Positions 8,485 through 17,056 of a stretch of 64,000 bases of DNA are shown one piece after another. A program made the translations under genes and the position numbers. The number at the start of each line of letters is the position of its first letter. The first letter of the stretch is position 1. Source of the DNA: Nocardia brasiliensis IFM 10847 (GTDB taxonomy: Bacteria > Actinomycetota > Actinomycetes > Mycobacteriales > Mycobacteriaceae); assembly GCF_000710915.1 (NCBI RefSeq), contig NZ_BAUA01000110.1, positions 1 to 64,000 of the forward strand, read 5' to 3'. The notes under the pieces were generated by a model. The model was not told where the DNA came from. It was given only the letters and a program-made list of their open reading frames with translations, and made no database searches.

Positions 8485-9833
8485 CGCACGCTCACCTCGC
8501 TGCCGCGGAACGCGGGCGCACCGGCCCTGGTCACCCAGCTCGGCACCTGATCAGGCGAAACACCTTGGGCCGCACCGTAGATCGCGCCCAGCGACTGCTG
8601 CTCCATGGGCGAACCGGCGATGGTCGCGACATTGCCCGCGGGATACACGCCGTACTGCGGCGGCGACATCTGACCCGCGTTGATATCGCCGGGGTTGCGG
8701 CTGGGGACGGCATAGGAGCCGTCGTTGCTCGGACCACCGGTGGTGTACTGCCCCGGATCGACGCCGAGCGGCTTCTCCGGAATGCACCACGGCCCACGGG
8801 TGTCCAGCCACCGCGGCTCGTCCTGGTTGGGCAGGTATCTGCCGCGGTTGTTGGTGAGCTCGATCGTCACCCGCGAACCGGGCTGGGCCTCGCCCTTGCC
8901 GAGGATCCGGTCGATGCGCGGCTTGAGCTGAGCGAAGTTCGCCATCGCGCACGGGAAGGTCGGCGAGTAGGTGGCCAGGTCCTCCAGCAGCGGACGCGAG
9001 TCCGCGGCCAGATCGATGATGTTGTCGCGGTTGGCCACCAAGAAGTCGGCGGTGTCCGACGAGGTAGGCGTCAGCACGGCGTACAGCGAGTCGATGTCCC
9101 AGCGGCGCTGCACGATGGTCGCGTTCGTGGTGCGCAGGTTGTCCAGCGCCTGCACCAGCTGCGGCGCCGCGTCGGAGTAGGTGGCCGCCACCGTGGCGAA
9201 GCTGCGCAGGTCGTCCTGCAGGTCCGGCAGCACGCCGTTGACCTCGCGGAAGATGGTGTCGAGCTTGTCCACGCTCTCGCCGAGCGCGAGGCCCTGACCC
9301 GACAGCGCCTGGGAGAGCGCGCCGAGGGTGGCGGCGAGGTCCTGCGGCGGAATCGCCTGCAGCAGCGGCATCAGATCGTCGAGCAGTTTGCTCAGCTCGA
9401 TCGCGTTGCCGCTCTTGTCCTGCTGCAACGTCACGCCGTTGGTCAGATGCGTCGCGCTGCGCTCGGCCGGGATCATCAGATCCACATAGCGCTCGCCGAA
9501 CAGGGTCTTGGGCAGCAGGCGCGCGGTCGCGTTGGACGGGATCTGGTCGGCCTTGTCCGGCTGGATGGCCAGGTTCAAGGTCACCTTGCCGTTGTCGGAA
9601 TGGCTGGAACGCACCTCGCCGACCGTGACCCCGCGGACCTTCACATCCGCGTTCTTGGTCAGCGCGTTGCCCACGCTGTCGGTCACCAGGTCGACGTCGA
9701 CGGTCTTCACGAACTGCTTGTTGTAGATCGCGATGGTGGTCGCCAGGAACAGCGCGACCACCACGAAGAAGGCTATGCCGAGCAATCGCACCCGGAGCTT
9801 CTCGGTCGAACGCCACAGCTGCACGCGATTCAT
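8481..9833 (-). CDS. mceA: MCE-domain protein, MceA position
   Basis: This 450-residue Mce protein is first of the six subunits. One membrane helix lies at about 18-38, the MCE domain at about 43-125 (NADVKVRGVTVGEVRSSHS), and the helical region runs to about 300. A long C-terminal extension carries PRWLDTRGPWCIPEKPLG and a Gly/Pro/Ser-rich stretch, as in other MceA proteins. The ATG at 9833 overlaps the end of the second yrbE gene (ATGA), giving tight translational coupling from permeases to Mce proteins. Confidence 0.94.
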   Translation of the reverse strand: MNRVQLWRSTEKLRVRLLGIAFFVVVALFLATTIAIYNKQFVKTVDVDLVTDSVGNALTKNADVKVRGVTVGEVRSSHSDNGKVTLNLAIQPDKADQIPSNATARLLPKTLFGERYVDLMIPAERSATHLTNGVTLQQDKSGNAIELSKLLDDLMPLLQAIPPQDLAATLGALSQALSGQGLALGESVDKLDTIFREVNGVLPDLQDDLRSFATVAATYSDAAPQLVQALDNLRTTNATIVQRRWDIDSLYAVLTPTSSDTADFLVANRDNIIDLAADSRPLLEDLATYSPTFPCAMANFAQLKPRIDRILGKGEAQPGSRVTIELTNNRGRYLPNQDEPRWLDTRGPWCIPEKPLGVDPGQYTTGGPSNDGSYAVPSRNPGDINAGQMSPPQYGVYPAGNVATIAGSPMEQQSLGAIYGAAQGVSPDQVPSWVTRAGAPAFRGSEVSVR

Positions 9834-10696
9834 CCCGCCACCCGCACAGTCGTGGTCGTCCCCCAGATCGCCAGGCTCAGGAAGAAGTCGAGCACGTTCA
9901 CCAGCACGATCGCGGCACGCACCGCGCGACCGACCGCGACGCCGACGCCCGCGGGTCCGCCGGTGGCGTGGAACCCGTAGTAGCAGTGCACCATGATGAT
10001 CACGAAGGCGAAGACCAGCACCTTCAAGAACGAATAGAGCACGTCTTCCGGTGGTAGGAACAGGCTGAAGTAGTGGTCGTAGGACCCGCTGGACTGCCCG
10101 TTGAACCAGATGCTGATCATCCGGGACGCGAGGAAGGTGCCGAGCAGGCCGACGATGTAGAGCGGGATGACCGCGAGGAAGCCGGCGATCACGCGGGTGG
10201 TGACCAGGAACGGCACACCGGGCACGGCCATCACCTCGAGCGCGTCGATCTCCTCGGAGATCCGCATGGCGCCGAGCTGCGCGGTGAAACCACAGCCCAC
10301 CGTCGCCGAGAGCGCCAAAGCCGCGACCAGCGGCGCGATCTCGCGGGTGTTGATGTAGGCGGTGAGGAAGCCGGTGAGCACGGAGCTGCCGAGCGCGTCG
10401 AGGGCCTTGAAGCCCTGCAGGCCGACCACGACGCCGACCGAGCCGGACATGAACACGATGACGCCGATGGTGCCGCCGATCACCGCGAGCGCGCCGCTGC
10501 CGAAGGTCACCTCGGCGAGCAGCCGCATGACCTCCTTGCGGTAGTGCACGGCGGTGCGCGGAATCCAGGCGATGGCGCGCGAGTAGAACGCCATCTGCTC
10601 GCCCGCCCGGTCGATCACCTTCAGCGGTGACCGCGCGATATTTCCCGCCCGGCGAAGCGATTTGGCGAGAGCAGGGTTGCGGTACTGGGTGGCCAC
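9830..10696 (-). CDS. yrbEB: YrbE/MlaE-type permease B of the Mce transporter
   Basis: This 288-residue integral membrane protein is of the MlaE permease family and partners with the Mce ATPase. About five to six hydrophobic segments are visible, with the conserved EEIDALEVMAVPGVPFLV loop (about residues 142-160), the coupling-helix region that contacts the ATPase. Its N-terminal basic region (RNPALAKSLRRAGNIAR) is typical of YrbEB. It starts at an ATG at 10696, four bases after the stop of yrbEA, and overlaps mceA by four bases. Confidence 0.95.
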   Translation of the reverse strand: MATQYRNPALAKSLRRAGNIARSPLKVIDRAGEQMAFYSRAIAWIPRTAVHYRKEVMRLLAEVTFGSGALAVIGGTIGVIVFMSGSVGVVVGLQGFKALDALGSSVLTGFLTAYINTREIAPLVAALALSATVGCGFTAQLGAMRISEEIDALEVMAVPGVPFLVTTRVIAGFLAVIPLYIVGLLGTFLASRMISIWFNGQSSGSYDHYFSLFLPPEDVLYSFLKVLVFAFVIIMVHCYYGFHATGGPAGVGVAVGRAVRAAIVLVNVLDFFLSLAIWGTTTTVRVAG

Positions 10697-10699
10697 CGG

Positions 10700-11494
10700 T
10701 CAGGCGCCCTTGGCGGGGACGACCTGCAGGTACACCAGCGTCAGGATGAGGTTCACGAAGAACAGCACCAAGAACGTGATCACCACGGATTGGTTCACCG
10801 CTTCACCTACTCCTTTCGGGCCCCCTTTCGGATGCAAGCCCTTGTACGCGGCGATCACGCCGGCGATCACGCCGAATATCAGCGCCTTGATCTCGCCGAT
10901 CCACAGGTCGGGCAGCTGGGCCAGCGCGGAGAACGAGGCCAGGTAGGCACCCGGCGTACCGCCCTGCAACAGCACGTTGAAGAAGTAGCCGCCGGCGATA
11001 CCCACCACCGAGACCAGGCCGTTCAACAGCAGCGCGACCAGGGCCATGCCGAGCACCCGGGGCACCACCAGCTTGCGAATCGGGTCGATGCCGAGGACCT
11101 CGAGCGCGTCGATCTCCTCACGGATGGTGCGCGAACCGAGATCGGCGGCCACCGCCGACCCGGCCGCGCCCGCGATGATCAACGACGTGACGACCGGTGC
11201 CGCCTGCTGCACGGTGGCGAGCACGCTCGTTGCGCCGGTGAACGATTCGGCACCGAGCTGCTTGATCAACGAACCCGTCTGCAACGCGACGACGGCACCG
11301 AACGGGATAGCCACCAGTGCGCTGGGGAGGATCGAGACACTCGCGATGAACCACGACTGCTCGATGAACTCTCGCCACTCGAACGGCCGGCGGAAGGTCT
11401 TGCGCAGCACGTCGAGGAACAGCGCAAAAATGTTGCCGGCCTGGCCGAACCCCGACTCCAGTGGAGTCCGCAATCGCGCCAGGGAGGAATTCAC
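10700..11494 (-). CDS. yrbEA: YrbE/MlaE-type permease A of the Mce transporter
   Basis: This 264-residue MlaE-family permease carries the EEIDALEVLGIDPIRKLVVP signature (about 126-145) and GLHPKGGPKGVGEAV near the C terminus. The start is a GTG at 11494 (VNSSLARL), 11 bases after the ATPase stop. With the following permease it should form the heterodimeric membrane channel that hands lipids from the Mce tube to the cytoplasm. Permease and ATPase in one operon with mceA-F makes this a self-contained import system. Confidence 0.95.
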   Translation of the reverse strand: MNSSLARLRTPLESGFGQAGNIFALFLDVLRKTFRRPFEWREFIEQSWFIASVSILPSALVAIPFGAVVALQTGSLIKQLGAESFTGATSVLATVQQAAPVVTSLIIAGAAGSAVAADLGSRTIREEIDALEVLGIDPIRKLVVPRVLGMALVALLLNGLVSVVGIAGGYFFNVLLQGGTPGAYLASFSALAQLPDLWIGEIKALIFGVIAGVIAAYKGLHPKGGPKGVGEAVNQSVVITFLVLFFVNLILTLVYLQVVPAKGA

Positions 11495-11505
11495 GATCGC
11501 AGATG

Positions 11506-12582
11506 TTACCCGTTAGTTGGGTTTGGTCTAGTCGTGGTGTCGTACGCGCCGCTCTGGTAACTGCCGAGGTCGCTGTTGTTATAGGCCATCACCTGCGTGT
11601 CGTCGTTCTGCGCAAGTGATTCCCGAATCGCGACCTGAGCCGCGTGCGGCAGGGTGTGCATGATCTCGCGGACGCGCTCCTTACGGCGCAGCACGGCCTG
11701 GCGCACCGGCATGCCTGGGGTCGCCTGCATCTGCGGGATGATGCCCTCGACCTCTTCGGCGCCGCCGTGGTGATGGCCGGCGTCGAACATCGCTTGCTCG
11801 CGCGCCATCTGGGCCTCGTCCTTCTCCTCGGACATGCCGATCGGACCCTGCATGCGGCCGTTGAGGAACTGCTTGACCACCGGCTCCTCGGAGGTGAGCA
11901 GCACCTCGCGCGGGCCGAACATCACCAGCTGGCGCCGGAACAGCATGCCGATGTTGTCCGGCACGGTGCGGGCCAGGTTGATGTTGTGCGTGACGATCAG
12001 AATCGTGGCGTCGATCTGTGCGTTGATATCGATCAGCAGCTGGCTCAGGTACGAGGTGCGCACCGGGTCGAGGCCGGAGTCCGGCTCGTCGACGAGGATG
12101 ATCTGCGGGTCGAGTACCAGGGCGCGGGCGAGGCCGGCCCGCTTGCGCATACCGCCGGAGATCTCGCCGGGCAGCTTGCCTTCGGCGCCGAGCAGACCGG
12201 TCAGCTCGAGCTTCTCCATGACGATCTTCTTGATGTCGGATTCGGACTTCTTCGTGTGCTCGCGCAACGGGAAGGCGACATTGTCGAAGAGGTTCATCGA
12301 ACCGAACAGCGCGCCGTCCTGGAACAGCACGCCGAAAAGTTTGCGGATCTCGTAGAGCTCCTTGTTGGAGCACGTGGTGATGTCCGTATCGCCGATATAA
12401 ATGGAGCCACGCTCGGGACGCAGTAGTCCGATCAGCGACTTCAGGAACACCGACTTACCGGTACCCGACGGGCCGAGCAGGGCGCTGACCTCACCGGACG
12501 GCAGCGTCAGGGAGACGTCCTGCCAAATTCGCTGCGAACCGAAGGACTTCGTAACACCCTCGGTCCTGACCTCGACGCCCAC
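11506..12582 (-). CDS. mkl: ATPase of the Mce lipid importer (Mkl/MceG type)
   Basis: This 358-residue ABC ATPase is of the MlaF/Mkl family. Walker A is GPSGTGKS (about 37-44), the signature is SGGMRKRAGLARA (about 143-155), Walker B is IILVDEPDSGLDPVR and the H-loop is VTHN. The C-terminal extension after about residue 240 is longer than in MlaF, as in MceG, which it needs for stability with Mce proteins (family knowledge). The GTG at 12582 is preceded by GGAGG five bases upstream. In mycobacteria the orthologous gene sits at this same ribosomal locus without mce partners. A possible TACAGT -10 hexamer lies at 12670-12675. Confidence 0.94.
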   Translation of the reverse strand: MGVEVRTEGVTKSFGSQRIWQDVSLTLPSGEVSALLGPSGTGKSVFLKSLIGLLRPERGSIYIGDTDITTCSNKELYEIRKLFGVLFQDGALFGSMNLFDNVAFPLREHTKKSESDIKKIVMEKLELTGLLGAEGKLPGEISGGMRKRAGLARALVLDPQIILVDEPDSGLDPVRTSYLSQLLIDINAQIDATILIVTHNINLARTVPDNIGMLFRRQLVMFGPREVLLTSEEPVVKQFLNGRMQGPIGMSEEKDEAQMAREQAMFDAGHHHGGAEEVEGIIPQMQATPGMPVRQAVLRRKERVREIMHTLPHAAQVAIRESLAQNDDTQVMAYNNSDLGSYQSGAYDTTTRPNPTNG

Positions 12583-12774
12583 GCCAACCTCCAGAATTAT
12601 TCAGCGAGCAGCCCACCGGCGAACCGCGTGCTGGGTTCCGCGGTGTGTCACGTCACAGTGGGTTCGGCCACTGTATCTCATGACCGAGACGGGGCACACC
12701 CCAACCTGACTGAAGAGTAACCTCGTTTCACTCGCTATTTCCGGATTGTTGGCAAAGGACTTCGTAAATAGCAA

Positions 12775-12806
12775 ACGGGCGGTCCCCCGAGAGGGGGACC
12801 GCCCGT
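12775..12806 (-). terminator. rplJL operon terminator
   Basis: A perfect 14-bp stem (ACGGGCGGTCCCCC and its complement) closes a GAGA tetraloop, 18 bases downstream of the rplL stop on the minus strand, followed by GTTTGCTATTT. It separates ribosomal transcription from the mkl-mce operon; the 190 bases from here to mkl must hold the mce promoter. Confidence 0.85.
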
Positions 12807-12824
12807 CGGCGATTTCGGTCGGAA

Positions 12825-13205
12825 TTACTTGACCGAGACCTTGGCGCCGGCTTCTTCCAGCTTCGCCTTGGCAGCCTCGGCGGCCTCCTTGGCGACCTTC
12901 TCCAGGATCGGCTTCGGGGCGCCCTCGACCAGGTCCTTGGCTTCCTTCAGGCCCAGGCCGGAGACGATCTCGCGGACCACCTTGATGACCTGGATCTTCT
13001 TGTCGCCCGCACCCTCGAGGATGACGTCGAACTCGTCCTGCTCTTCGGCGGCGTCGGCCGGAGCGGCAGCGCCACCCACAGCGGCGACGGCGACCGGAGC
13101 AGCCGCGGTGACCTCGAACTTCTCCTCGAACTTCTTGACGAAGTCCGACAGCTCGAGCAGGGTCATGTTGCCGAAGGTCTCGAGCAGTTCGTCAACGTTG
13201 GCCAT
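12825..13205 (-). CDS. rplL: ribosomal protein L7/L12
   Basis: This 126-residue stalk protein of the 50S subunit recruits translation GTPases. It has an N-terminal dimerisation domain (MANVDELLETFGNMTLLELS), an alanine-rich hinge (about 38-55) and a C-terminal domain with EFDVILEGAGDKKIQVIKVV and LGLKEAKDLVEGAP. The start ATG at 13205 follows an AAAGGAA ribosome-binding site. It lies 65 bases downstream of rplJ and ends in a strong terminator. Confidence 0.98.
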   Translation of the reverse strand: MANVDELLETFGNMTLLELSDFVKKFEEKFEVTAAAPVAVAAVGGAAAPADAAEEQDEFDVILEGAGDKKIQVIKVVREIVSGLGLKEAKDLVEGAPKPILEKVAKEAAEAAKAKLEEAGAKVSVK

Positions 13206-13270
13206 GATGTTGTTCCTTTCGGTAGTTGTTGTCTTCGAGGGCGAATCGCGCGCGAATCACCCCGCAGGGG

Positions 13271-13816
13271 TTATTCAGCGGCAGCGGTTTCGCCACCGGA
13301 TTCGGCCTGCTTCTTCTCCACGAGCGCGGCGGCCAGACGGGCCACCTGCGAGGCGGGAGCGTTGAACAGACCGGCGGCCTTGGCCATGTTGCCCTTCATC
13401 GCACCGGCCAGCTTGGCCAGCAGGACCTCGCGGGACTCCAGGTCGGCGATCTTCTCGACCTCGGCCACGGACAGCGCGGCGCCGTCCATGTAGCCGCCCT
13501 TGATGATGAGCGCCTTGTTGTCCTTCGCGAAGGTCTTGAGGGCCTTCGCGGCGTCGACGGGCTCACCGCTGATGAACGTGATCGCGGTCGGGCCGACGAA
13601 CAGCTCGTCGAGACCTTCCACGCCCGCCTCGGCGGCGGCACGCTTGACCAGGGTGTTCTTGGCGACGGAGTACGTGGCTCCGGCGCCGAGCGCGCGCCGC
13701 AGCTCGGTGAGCTTGCCGACCGACAGGCCACGGTATTCCGTGACAACGGTGGCCGTCGAGCTCTTGAACTGCTCCGCGATCTCCTCGACCGCAGTGACCT
13801 TCTCGGGTTTCGCCAT
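13271..13816 (-). CDS. rplJ: ribosomal protein L10
   Basis: This 181-residue stalk base protein binds 23S rRNA and anchors L7/L12 dimers. It begins MAKPEKVTAVEEIAEQFKSS, contains YRGLSVGKLTELRRAL, and has a C-terminal helical L12-binding extension (from about 135). GAGAGGAGGCGAAGT precedes the ATG. Its leader carries an attenuator-like hairpin, fitting autoregulation by the L10-L12 complex, which is the known mode of control of this operon. Confidence 0.98.
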   Translation of the reverse strand: MAKPEKVTAVEEIAEQFKSSTATVVTEYRGLSVGKLTELRRALGAGATYSVAKNTLVKRAAAEAGVEGLDELFVGPTAITFISGEPVDAAKALKTFAKDNKALIIKGGYMDGAALSVAEVEKIADLESREVLLAKLAGAMKGNMAKAAGLFNAPASQVARLAAALVEKKQAESGGETAAAE

Positions 13817-13910
13817 ACTTCGCCTCCTCTCTGATGGTCGGTTCGTTTCGAACTACCGATCAGGGACGGCGACAAAACAAACGCCCCGGACGCAAGGCGT
13901 TCCGGGGCGC
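13817..13910 (-). promoter_or_regulatory. L10 leader with attenuator hairpin
   Basis: Upstream of rplJ on the minus strand, CGCCCCGG and CCGGGGCG (outer arms 13882-13889 and 13902-13909) enclose a second short stem, ACGC/GCGT, and the hairpin is followed by TTTGTTTTGT (13872-13881). This is an intrinsic terminator 55-65 bases before the rplJ start, inside the untranslated leader. L10 leaders in many bacteria sense free L10-L12 and switch between such a hairpin and an antiterminator. The rest of the leader reaches back towards 14100; its fold was not computed. Confidence 0.75.
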
Positions 13911-14282
13911 AACAGGAATCATCGATCCCGGCGCGATGGCCCGGATCGGGTTCCCCAGCCTCGGTTCTCCCTGCGTGGGCCGCCGGCAATGTCGCCGGAC
14001 CTTCGATCGAACCCATGTGGGCTCGACGACCAACGGTCTTCGGTAGAACGGATTGGGTAGTGATCGAACTCGTCGATGACTGTCGTCCAATGTACCCGGA
14101 CCACCCACCATCTGCCAAAACGGGGTGGGCACAGGTGCCAGAACAGAACGGGCACAGCGAAATAACGCCCATCCGGCCGCTCAGGGAGTGTGCGCTGCCT
14201 CACAGCCGGGCGGTGAATGTGGTCGAGATCGCCATGCGCAAGTGTTACGCACAGTGACAGTAACCTGTTTGACTGCTGAACT

Positions 14283-15890
14283 ATGGCAACCTCCATAGTC
14301 GATCCACCGGTGCTGCTGGAACGACGTTCCCAGCGGTATCTCGCCCTCGCCGTGATCTGCATGGCCGAACTGTTGGTCATGCTCGACAACACCCTGGTCA
14401 ACGTGGCTCTACCGTCCATCGGGGTGCAGCTCTCGGCCGGTGTCAGCAGCCTGCAATGGGTTGTCGACGCGTTCACTCTGACCTTCGCCGGCCTGCTGCT
14501 GGCCTTCGGCAATCTCGGCGATCGCTACGGTCGCCGCCGCGTGATGATGATCGGCCTGGTCGGCGTGGCCGTCATGTCGGTCGCGGGCGCGCTGTCGGAG
14601 TCCATGACCCAGGTCATCGCCGCGCGCGCTGCCATGGGCATCTTCGCCGCTGCGGTCTTCCCCGCCACCCTCGCGCTGATCATCAACATCTTCACCGAGA
14701 AGCGCGAGCGCGCGCTCGCCATCGCGGCCTGGACCGCGGTCGCCGGATTCGCCATCGCCATCGGGCCGATCTCCGGCGGCTGGCTGCTCGCCCAGTTCTC
14801 CTGGCATTCGGTCTTCTGGATCAATGTCCCGGTGGCCGCGATCGCGCTGGCCGCGACGCTCAAATGGGTGCCGGAATCGCGTGCGGCCCAGGTCGGCAAG
14901 CTCGACCTGCTCGGCATCGTCTTGTCCATCACCGGCATCACGCTGGTCGTGTGGGCGATCATCGAGGGACCGCGCAACGGCTGGCTCTCGACGATCACCC
15001 TCGGGACGGCCGCCTTGGGCGTCGTCCTGCTCGCCGGCTTCATCGCGTGGGAATTGCGCACCCGCGCACCGATTCTCGATATGCGGCTGTTCCGCAATCG
15101 CCGCTTCTCGATGCCCGCCCTGGCCATTGCCATCGGCTACTTTTCGATGTTCGGCTTCCTGTTCCTGATCACGCAGTATTTCCAGGGCGTCCGCGAATAC
15201 ACGCCGCTCGAATTCGGAATCGCCTCATTGCCTTTCGCTTTCTCGGTCGCCCTCGGCGCGCCCATTGCCACGATGCTCGCGCAGAAGGTCGGCACCACGC
15301 CGGTCATCGTGACCGGTCTGCTGATCACCGGACTCGGGCTGTACCTGGGCGGGCAGGTGGACGTCGACAGCAGTTATGTCACCGACGTGCTGCCCTCGAT
15401 GGTCTTCATGGCGCTCGGCCTGGCCATCACCCAGGGGCCCGCCACCGAATCCATCATGGGCGCTTTGCCTTTGGACGAGGCGGGCGCGGGCTCGGCGGTC
15501 AACGACACCACCCGCGAGATCGGCGGCACCCTCGGTGTCGCGGTGCTCGGCTCGATCGTGGCCTCGTACTACACGACCCGGATCAGCGCCCGGCTCGAGG
15601 CGATACCGAACACCCTGATGAACGCGAAGGAGAAGGGCCTGGTCGAGGCCAGCCCGTTGAGCGTGCTGGAACTCCGCAAACGCCCGCTCGCGCCGTTCTT
15701 CGAGAGCCAACGCGAAAACCTCATCGTCGCAATGAAATCCGCGGCACTCGAGGGTTCGCACACCGCCTCGCTGGTGGCGGCGGGTGCGGTGGTGGTCGCC
15801 GCCGTCATCGTGGCGATCTTCCTGCCCTGGGGTGTGCAGGACGGCGAATCCGTGCTGCTGGGCTGGCGCAAGTCGGCCGACGACGAGTAG
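14283..15890 (+). CDS. MFS drug-export protein, DHA2 (14-helix) family
   Basis: This 535-residue proton-coupled exporter is of the EmrB/QacA type. Motif A is GNLGDRYGRRRVMM (about 80-93), motif C-like glycine/proline pattern is AIGPISGGWLL (about 159-169), and about 14 hydrophobic segments are visible, with a hydrophilic cytoplasmic loop at about 430-475. Start ATG at 14283 begins MATSIVDPPVLLERRSQRY. No regulator gene is adjacent; it is a single plus-strand gene set between two ribosomal operons on the minus strand. An inverted repeat GTTAC/GTAAC (14244-14264) lies just upstream and could be an operator. Its substrate is unknown. Confidence 0.9.
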   Translation: MATSIVDPPVLLERRSQRYLALAVICMAELLVMLDNTLVNVALPSIGVQLSAGVSSLQWVVDAFTLTFAGLLLAFGNLGDRYGRRRVMMIGLVGVAVMSVAGALSESMTQVIAARAAMGIFAAAVFPATLALIINIFTEKRERALAIAAWTAVAGFAIAIGPISGGWLLAQFSWHSVFWINVPVAAIALAATLKWVPESRAAQVGKLDLLGIVLSITGITLVVWAIIEGPRNGWLSTITLGTAALGVVLLAGFIAWELRTRAPILDMRLFRNRRFSMPALAIAIGYFSMFGFLFLITQYFQGVREYTPLEFGIASLPFAFSVALGAPIATMLAQKVGTTPVIVTGLLITGLGLYLGGQVDVDSSYVTDVLPSMVFMALGLAITQGPATESIMGALPLDEAGAGSAVNDTTREIGGTLGVAVLGSIVASYYTTRISARLEAIPNTLMNAKEKGLVEASPLSVLELRKRPLAPFFESQRENLIVAMKSAALEGSHTASLVAAGAVVVAAVIVAIFLPWGVQDGESVLLGWRKSADDE

Positions 15891-15928
15891 CAGCCGCTGT
15901 TCTCACCCAACGCCTGACCGGCCTGCCG

Positions 15929-15958
15929 ATTCCCGTCCCCGAACCGGGGGCGGGAATC
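15929..15958 (+). terminator. hairpin after the MFS gene
   Basis: GATTCCCG and CGGGAATC arms with a C-rich/G-rich inner stem form a hairpin about 40 bases after the exporter stop. No T-run follows, so it may be a bidirectional or Rho-assisted end between convergent genes. Confidence 0.5.
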
Positions 15959-16178
15959 ACTGTGTCCGTGCCACCAGTCGCCGGAGCAAATCCCCTGCGC
16001 CGGTGCGGAATTCGGCGGCCGCGACCAGACCGTCCGCGCCGAGGTCTTCGCGCAGCACCGGCAGCCGGGCCGGGACACCGGGATCCACCGCGGCACCCAC
16101 ATAACCGAGCACGCTCGCCGAGGTCGCCGTCGCGCCTTCCCCGCGGCCGGGAACCGCGACGGTCAGCCAGTGGACCAA
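15957..16178 (-). pseudogene. orphan C-terminal coding remnant
   Basis: An open frame of 73 codons on the minus strand (LVHWLTVAVPGRGEG near the start, GAGDLLRRLVARTQ at the end) has coding-like codon use. It remains open upstream as IPGRWSLVHWL into the rplA terminator, with only a TTG as possible start and no ribosome-binding site. It reads like the tail of a longer protein whose front was lost. No family was recognised. It could also be a chance frame in the 375-base spacer. Confidence 0.3.
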
Positions 16179-16211
16179 CGACCACCGCCCGGGAATTGGT
16201 CCGGAAAAGCA

Positions 16212-16244
16212 AACGGCGGGAACGCGATTCGCGTTCCCGCCGTT
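16212..16244 (-). terminator. rplKA operon terminator
   Basis: A 15-bp perfect inverted repeat (AACGGCGGGAACGCG) with an ATT loop lies 22 bases after the rplA stop, followed on the minus strand by TTGCTTTTCC. It is a textbook intrinsic terminator. Confidence 0.88.
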
Positions 16245-16265
16245 GCGGTCTGACTCGGGTGCTAC

Positions 16266-16979
16266 TTACGCGTCCTCGTCGAGGAGGTTGCGGGTGCGGT
16301 TCGGGTCCACCGGGATGCCCGGTCCGGTGTTCGTCGAAACCGTAACCTTCTTCAGGTAGCGGCCCTTGGCGGTCGACGGCTTGACACGCAGGATCTCGTC
16401 CAGCGCGGCGCCGTAGTTCTCCACCAGCTTGGCGTCGTCGAAGGACGCCTTGCCGATCACGAAGTGCAGGTTGGCCTGCTTGTCGACGCGGAAGTTGATC
16501 TTGCCGCCCTTGATGTCGTTGACGGCCTTGGTCACATCGGTGGTGACCGTGCCCGTCTTCGGGTTCGGCATCAGGCCGCGCGGGCCCAGGACGCGCGCGA
16601 TCCGGCCGACCTTGGCCATCTGGTCCGGGGTGGCGATCGCGGCGTCGAAGTCCAGCCAGCCGCCCTGGATCCGCTCGATCAGGTCCTCGGCGCCCACGGC
16701 GTCGGCACCGGCGGCCTCGGCCTCGGCGGCCTTCTCACCGGCGGCGAACACGATGACGCGGGCAGTCTTACCGGTGCCGTGCGGCAGGTTGACCGTGCCG
16801 CGAACCATCTGGTCGGCCTTGCGGGGATCCACACCGAGACGCACGGCGACCTCGACGGTCGCGTCGGTCTTGGTGGTGGCGGTCTCCTTGGCCAGCCGCG
16901 CGGCGGCCAGCGGGGAGTACAGCTTGTCGCGATCGACCTTCTCGGCCGCGGCGAGATACGCCTTGCTTCGTTTTGCCAT
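16266..16979 (-). CDS. rplA: ribosomal protein L1
   Basis: This 237-residue L1-stalk protein binds 23S rRNA and helps release deacylated tRNA. The signature RVLGPRGLMPNPKTGTV is present, with VKPSTAKGRYLKKVTVSTNT near the C terminus and an NLLDEDA end. It follows rplK by 77 bases on the minus strand and is closed by a strong terminator. ATG at 16979 begins MAKRSKAYLAAAEKVDRDK. Confidence 0.98.
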   Translation of the reverse strand: MAKRSKAYLAAAEKVDRDKLYSPLAAARLAKETATTKTDATVEVAVRLGVDPRKADQMVRGTVNLPHGTGKTARVIVFAAGEKAAEAEAAGADAVGAEDLIERIQGGWLDFDAAIATPDQMAKVGRIARVLGPRGLMPNPKTGTVTTDVTKAVNDIKGGKINFRVDKQANLHFVIGKASFDDAKLVENYGAALDEILRVKPSTAKGRYLKKVTVSTNTGPGIPVDPNRTRNLLDEDA

Positions 16980-17056
16980 GATTCTCTGTCCTTAATTGTC
17001 TGGTTCAGCCGTGGTTATCGGGCCTGGCCGGCCCTCCCACCGTGAGCGGTGTCAGC

